From the NCBI GenBank assembly GCA_964019695.1, contig OZ026515.1:139187549-139251548 (forward strand): 64,000 nucleotides of DNA, given 5' to 3'. This stretch comes from Loripinus fragilis (lineage: Eukaryota > Mollusca > Bivalvia > Lucinida > Lucinidae). A program made the translations under genes and the position numbers. The notes under the pieces are model-generated. The model made no database searches, was not told the DNA's origin, and saw nothing but the letters and a program-made list of their open reading frames with translations. Positions 59,441 through 64,000 of the stretch are shown here, in pieces; within the stretch, counting starts at the first letter, position 1; each line of letters starts with the position of its first letter.

Positions 59441-59533
59441 TTTACTGTTTGGAGGGCAGTTGTAAAGAAGAACAAATCACGAGCGCGCAGCGCGAGTGAT
59501 TTATCTTCAGACAACTGACCGACAAACAGTGAA
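59441..59533. mobile_element. Hairpin MITE with ACTGTTTG ends
   Basis: TTTACTGTTTGGAGGGCAGT pairs with AACTGACCGACAAACAGTGA. The apex is CAAATCACGAGCGCGC against GCGCGAGTGATTT, an almost continuous palindrome of about 93 bp. It lies only about 40 bp from the previous hairpin MITE. Confidence 0.82.
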
Positions 59534-60855
59534 TTTTTACTCAACAATTCACGCATTAGAGCTGATCGATTTCGATTCTAACACAAAATAAATTCAGCTT
59601 ATTTCATCTTTCCATCATTGCACTGAAGAACCCCCACCAATACTTAGACTACGTCGCATACGTTTACATGTATTTGTAACGTCTTTTAAGCGTAAATTTT
59701 CCAAATGACGTCAGCTAGCACGTACTTTCCTCGCGATTTAAAAACTGTGAATTATTGTTTGATTTATTACACTTTTTTAGCATTGGCTCTATAGGCAAGG
59801 TGTGTTAGAATATTGCATAAAGTGCATTTTGTCACTTGAAAACTTTGGAAAAACCCTTCGAAAAGATCATTTTTGTATTACTATAATGGCGCGCAAAAGC
59901 ATGCAGGATTCGTCGGTTTTGAAAACGCTTGTTCCAGAGTAAAGGACTACGTCATCCCAACGTCATTAAATAAGGTTCAATTTTATGCGCGTTACTGATG
60001 ATGACGTAAATACAGTGTTACATTTGCAATGATATGGGACAAGTACTTGCACTGAATACAAAGTACAGAGCAGCCTGTCTATGAAAGGTGTAACATGATA
60101 GATATTTGGCTGAACAATCTAATACCCCATCATTTCGGCGCCATATTTTGTTTTTAAATTATTAAACTTTCTCATGAAAATTAAAAGTAGAACAGTTCAA
60201 ACGTGTACTTTTGAATGACTTGCTCACACGGGGCTGATTCAGAAACATATTTGCCTGCGCTGGGCTCCTTTCCCAGGTGGCGGACTTGACAAGCAAAGGC
60301 ACTACTCCGTCGCCATAAGTCGTGCCTGTAGGCAAACAGTACGGCATCGCTGTGCAATCATTTTTACTATGATGCGGTAGTCATGACAGTAGTCCAGCCT
60401 GGGCCTTTTTCTTCTATTAATATGTGTTTGTAACAACAACCTCGCCTCAGTTTGTTTAGTCTACTTAAATCATGTTTCGCATAAGATCTGGCGTAAAAAG
60501 TCAACATGACTACATGATATATTCAAATATTGGTTTATCCAAAGTAATCTGTTTATTTTTAACAATTTACTTATCGGTAATATAAGGCTATCAAAAAGTG
60601 ATTACGTTCTAAGTGATTTCACTGAATGAAGTATAGTTAAAGTATATCTAATTTAAAGTGGTACTGTCGTGAAAGTCTCCCCATTTCAAATACTAGACAA
60701 TACTGATTAATAAAGATTCTGATTATAGGTATCCTTTTATGTAATTGGAATGTCCAGCTTATATCCACTTTTGATGGCAAAATTGAGTAGAAGCTGGCAT
60801 CCATGTTGATTATGTATATATATGTATGTAAACACGATAGGGGTGGATGCCAAAA
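59534..60855. other. No gene seen
   Basis: There is no convincing frame (61 codons minus at 60,162-60,347, no motif) and no RNA fold identified by eye. Confidence 0.5.
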
Positions 60856-61050
60856 AAGTAAGTGAGTATGATCAGGAAATACCAAAATCACAAACCGCAG
60901 ACAACCCCATGGCACCGCGAGGAAGAGCCACTCAATCATTACGAGACACCAGGAAGACAAATTAAGCAAAGCAACCAACTCTCTCTTCCTCATCAATATG
61001 ATTGCAATACTAGAATGGACATAAAGTCTTGTACAACAAACATAGAACAA
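60856..61050 (-). repeat. Dispersed repeat family C, copy 2
   Basis: On the minus strand: TCTAGTATTGCAATCATATT, GATGAGGAAGAGAGAGTTGG, TCCTCGCGGTGCCATGGGG, TGCGGTTTGTGATTTTGGTA, TTTCCTGATCATACTCACTT then ACTTTTTTGG. It aligns with 54,350-54,550. The overlapping 137-codon minus frame extends through it, has no recognisable domain and is best explained as repeat-derived. Confidence 0.82.
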
Positions 61051-61224
61051 TAACAGACTCCCACAATCGGAGTAACAAGTCTGTTATTGTCCCTGGGACT
61101 CAAAATTAGGTCAAAGGTCAACTAGGTGCAAAATAACAAGATAATAGTAAAATCACTCCTTTCTATGTCTTCTCCCGCCTTTATAGCTTCCATTAATTTC
61201 ACTGACACTGTCCAGGATGTACTA

Positions 61225-61610
61225 AAGGGGATATTACTCTCAAAGGCTCTTACTTGTATGAAATCTTTCCTGTATAAACAAAACTGGCTTTTTATCAAGG
61301 AGACAGATACCTTTGGCCATATTGTTGTTCGAACAATTATACATCTCACATAGATCACTTTACGCCCCAACATACAGCTTTTGAGCAATCCGCAGCAGGC
61401 TTACAGTCGTGTTTCAGTTACTTCCTGGTTTTATACCGTTTGCAATATTATGACACGCGGGGTGAACTTTTGAGAAAAATATTGCATGAACATGAACAAC
61501 AATTATCCGACTACAGTATATAGAAGTATTTTCGCCCAAATGTACAAATGTATGGCAGAACAAGTACATTTTTACATTTTTTGCTATTGAATTTTTAATG
61601 GTTAAAATCA
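61225..61610 (+). repeat. Dispersed repeat shared with the giant element's loop
   Basis: GGCTCTTACTTGTATGAAAT (about 61,245) and, after a 200-bp non-matching part, GCATGAACATGAACAACAAT, CGACTACAGTATATAGAAGT and ATTTTCGCCCAAATGTACAA (about 61,484-61,548) match 38,250-38,400. The extra 200 bp here is either an insertion or was deleted in the loop copy. Confidence 0.78.
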
Positions 61611-62744
61611 AAAATTGTAAAACATACATTTGGGTCAAATACATTTATATACACTTGCCCAATGTTCTAAGAGGTCACCTTAAAATCACCATGTATTTGT
61701 CCAATTAACACGGGCAATTGGTTCTTTATTAATTTTACATGAAACATCATGGAATGATTTTTTTGTATGACATCTCTCAATACAATATGTCAAAACATGA
61801 AATTAAAACTAGTTAAAAATGAGTAAAAATTTTATTAAAATTTTGGAATTGCTAGATGACCGCTTAGAAGTTTGTGTGGGTGTATAGGTGCTGCCCGTTT
61901 TAGTTTTCTACAGCTGTATTTTGCCTGGTTGTAAACCCACTCACAGTTTTTAGTAATAGTGTCTTCTTTCATTACGCAAAAGTGGATCAGACTGAAGACT
62001 CAATGATGACACTATGTTTTAGATTACTTGCACCTCATTGACACGCAATATGTCTTGCATAAACAGCTAACTGGCCCCATGCACACAAGTGTGATAGCTA
62101 GCAAGCACTTTCAAACAACTTCAAGTCAGTCTATACCTTCTTGTCACAAGTCAATAGTTCAGTTGGTTTATTATCTAAATCCCTTATTACATGGTCTGCT
62201 TGAAGCCATAGCATAGCTTGATAGTTTGCCCATGTGATGTATAACTCTAACGCATCTAGGTCACATTTCGCTTTCACAAAAAAAATATGACTGGCATTAT
62301 AATACCTCTGACATCATTTTCTCCAATCTCATACAACGAACATACAAAAGCCCAAGCATTATTGACGTTATCATCCCTTACTAATCCAGTAAGAAGATGG
62401 GTATACTTAATGAACACTTTCCATCATGTATTCCTGCCTTCGTAAGATAAAGGTAGCATGTATCGCATTCTATTAGCGCAGGAACGCCTAAATAATGTAA
62501 AACTAACTGGGATAGCTGTTCGGCAACATTTCTTGTATACCCCACTGCTGTTGCATCTCACGCATGTAATACTATCCTAATGTCCAGATCTTCATAGTCG
62601 TATGACATGTGGGACGCTTCATGTATATTCGAAGTAGCTCTTAGGGGATTTTCAATTCCTCCTGAAGTAACCATTTCTTAGTCTCAGGTAATTTGAGGGT
62701 TTTAGCTGTCAAAATTACAAACAATGTATCAGCCAAATTAGGGT
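61611..62744. other. No gene seen
   Basis: AT-rich sequence with only a 62-codon frame lacking motifs. No repeats are visible by eye. Confidence 0.5.
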
Positions 62745-63020
62745 TAAAACTAGTATAACCCCTCCAGTAAAATATGTTTACTGGCCGTTCCAAAGCGGTG
62801 CTTCTTTTGTGGATCATTTTTGTTATTTATGTTTCGTGTTTGCCATGCTTCCTTGTCTGTTCATTGTGGCCATGCGGTCACCTGCTAGGAAAGGGCTAAC
62901 CTCTTGGTTCTCTTTTGTGTGATTTTTTATTGTGGTTTTGTCACTTTCCCGAGTGGTGTCCTGGATCAGGTGTGGTACTTGATTGTATCGTTTCTCGATC
63001 TTTGCCTCCTTACTTACTTT
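62745..63020 (+). repeat. Dispersed repeat family A, copy 3 (fullest)
   Basis: It starts with CCCCTCCAGTAAAATATGTT and CCGTTCCAAAGCGGTGC, continues through GCGGTCACCTGCTAGGAAAG and GTGGTTTTGTCACTTTCCCG, then GATCAGGTGTGGTACTTGAT, and ends CTCGATCTTTGCCTCCTTAC followed by TTACTTTTATTCTC. It aligns along its length with the reverse complement of 49,440-49,735. Confidence 0.85.
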
Positions 63021-64000
63021 TATTCTCAGTCAGTACAATGAACTTGTCCTAAGCTTGTGGCAAAATCACAAATTTTAAACATATGAATTTTCCCACTTGG
63101 CATCACATTATAATAAGGCGAACACCAGGGTGGAGTTACATATCACGATTGCAAGCTATCATGCTTAGAGGAAAGTAGTTTGGTAACAATTGTCAGTTTC
63201 CTTGACTTCAGTGATTACAGTACATACCAAAGGGTCGCCCAATATTATGGAAAGCCGTAATGATACTCATTTGGTTTAAGTAAAACTCCTCGTAAATATA
63301 GTTGGGGTTTTTAACCAATACGCATTCCATGGTAACAAAACTGTTGTGTATAACAACTAATTTTATAGATGTATAACAACTAATTTTATGGAAGTAATCT
63401 ACTTTTTATCTAGAAAATACATGGTGGGCGTTTAAATATAGGTTGCGATATAAAAAGGCTGTAAATGGTTACCCTTTTATATTAGCAAATACGTATGCCA
63501 ATCTGACCTAGGTAACAGTCGTCACATCTATAAATCTTTTTTGATATTAGCACTACAATTTTATAATTGGGCCCCTTCGGGAGAAACACTGTCTAATAGA
63601 TAGTCTACGACCCGGTAAAGCTCAATCCAGCCTGCTAAGCTACATAGACTAGCTAAGCTATTGAAAAAATGCATGTAGCAAGTATAGCTATCACACTTTC
63701 TGGACAGCGAATACCAAATGGGCTGATCGCTGCGCAGTCTGATATGCGCTTTTGTTGTTCGCATGTAACGAAATGAGGTTTTCTCTCACCGAGGCACATG
63801 CAATCTCATGCAAGTAGGCCGAATTTTGCAACGTCACCGTAAGTCAATAATATAGTATTTGCTTATTTTGGTTGCGCAAATGAAAACTTTCGTTTATTTG
63901 GGTGTTGCTATCATCCCGTTAAAATGAAGAGGTATTGTTATTCCACTTCTAAGTATTAAATGATTTTAAATGACCAAAGTTGGGTGATGCACATACAATT
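63021..64000. other. Right edge of the window, no gene seen
   Basis: A 23-bp tandem duplication (GTATAACAACTAATTTTAT twice) lies at about 63,347-63,391. Around 63,600-63,665 the reverse complement of AGCCTGCTAAGCTACATAGA resembles the CTCTGTAGCTCAGCAGGATG segment at 10,515-10,535. CTGCGCAGTCTGATATGCGC near 63,730 is another fragment of the hairpin MITE theme. Confidence 0.5.

Noticed and set aside
60637..61050. 137-codon minus-strand frame as a membrane protein
   Set aside because: About half of it lies in dispersed family C, which is non-coding in its other copies.

Overview
This window is eukaryotic (metazoan) non-coding DNA. It is AT-rich, crowded with short hairpin-type MITEs, decayed Tc1/mariner transposons, SINE-like repeats and microsatellites. 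I find no intact protein-coding gene, no operon-like packing and no bacterial signals. The hairpin families (for example ends with GAGCCGCGACAT, and palindromes built on GATCAGACTG) look to me like those common in bivalve mollusc genomes. That assignment comes from memory and is tentative.

The dominating object is one giant inverted structure of about 31.5 kb, roughly 17,071-48,598. It has a left outer end (17,071-17,700), a left arm of about 17 kb of 29/30-bp minisatellite (17,700-34,745), a 3.66-kb central loop (34,746-38,404), a right arm of about 9.2 kb of the same minisatellite in reverse orientation (38,405-47,590), and a right outer end (47,575-48,598) that is the reverse complement of the left end. 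Each 29/30-bp unit is made of three 9-12-bp sub-units, and the outermost part of each arm uses simpler 9-10-bp units. This is the architecture known from Drosophila Foldback (FB) elements, at much larger size. Higher-order duplications of about 0.97, 2.9, 3.1 and 4.2 kb show that the two arms expanded separately. The loop holds eight copies of an unrelated 153-bp repeat, a MITE, a strong hairpin, a family of diverged repeats carrying TTTCGGTAATT, and a repeat also present at 61.2-61.6 kb. No transposase is recognisable in it, so the element looks non-autonomous.

Left flank (1-17,070): a piggyBac-like TTAA MITE, a decayed mariner transposase (3.67-4.64 kb), several palindromic MITEs, a 25-bp tandem repeat, a 42-bp minisatellite (14.38-14.76 kb) and fragments of dispersed families called here A, B, C and D. 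Right flank (48,599-64,000): a piggyBac-like MITE just outside the giant element, a 1.3-kb element with 34-bp terminal inverted repeats, a 1-kb Tc1-like relic with a broken transposase on the minus strand, a tRNA-derived SINE between mirror-image trinucleotide arrays, and further hairpin MITEs and family copies.

The open reading frames in the minisatellites are by-products of repeat periods divisible by three and should not be read as genes. All similarity statements are by-eye comparisons within the window; no database search was possible.
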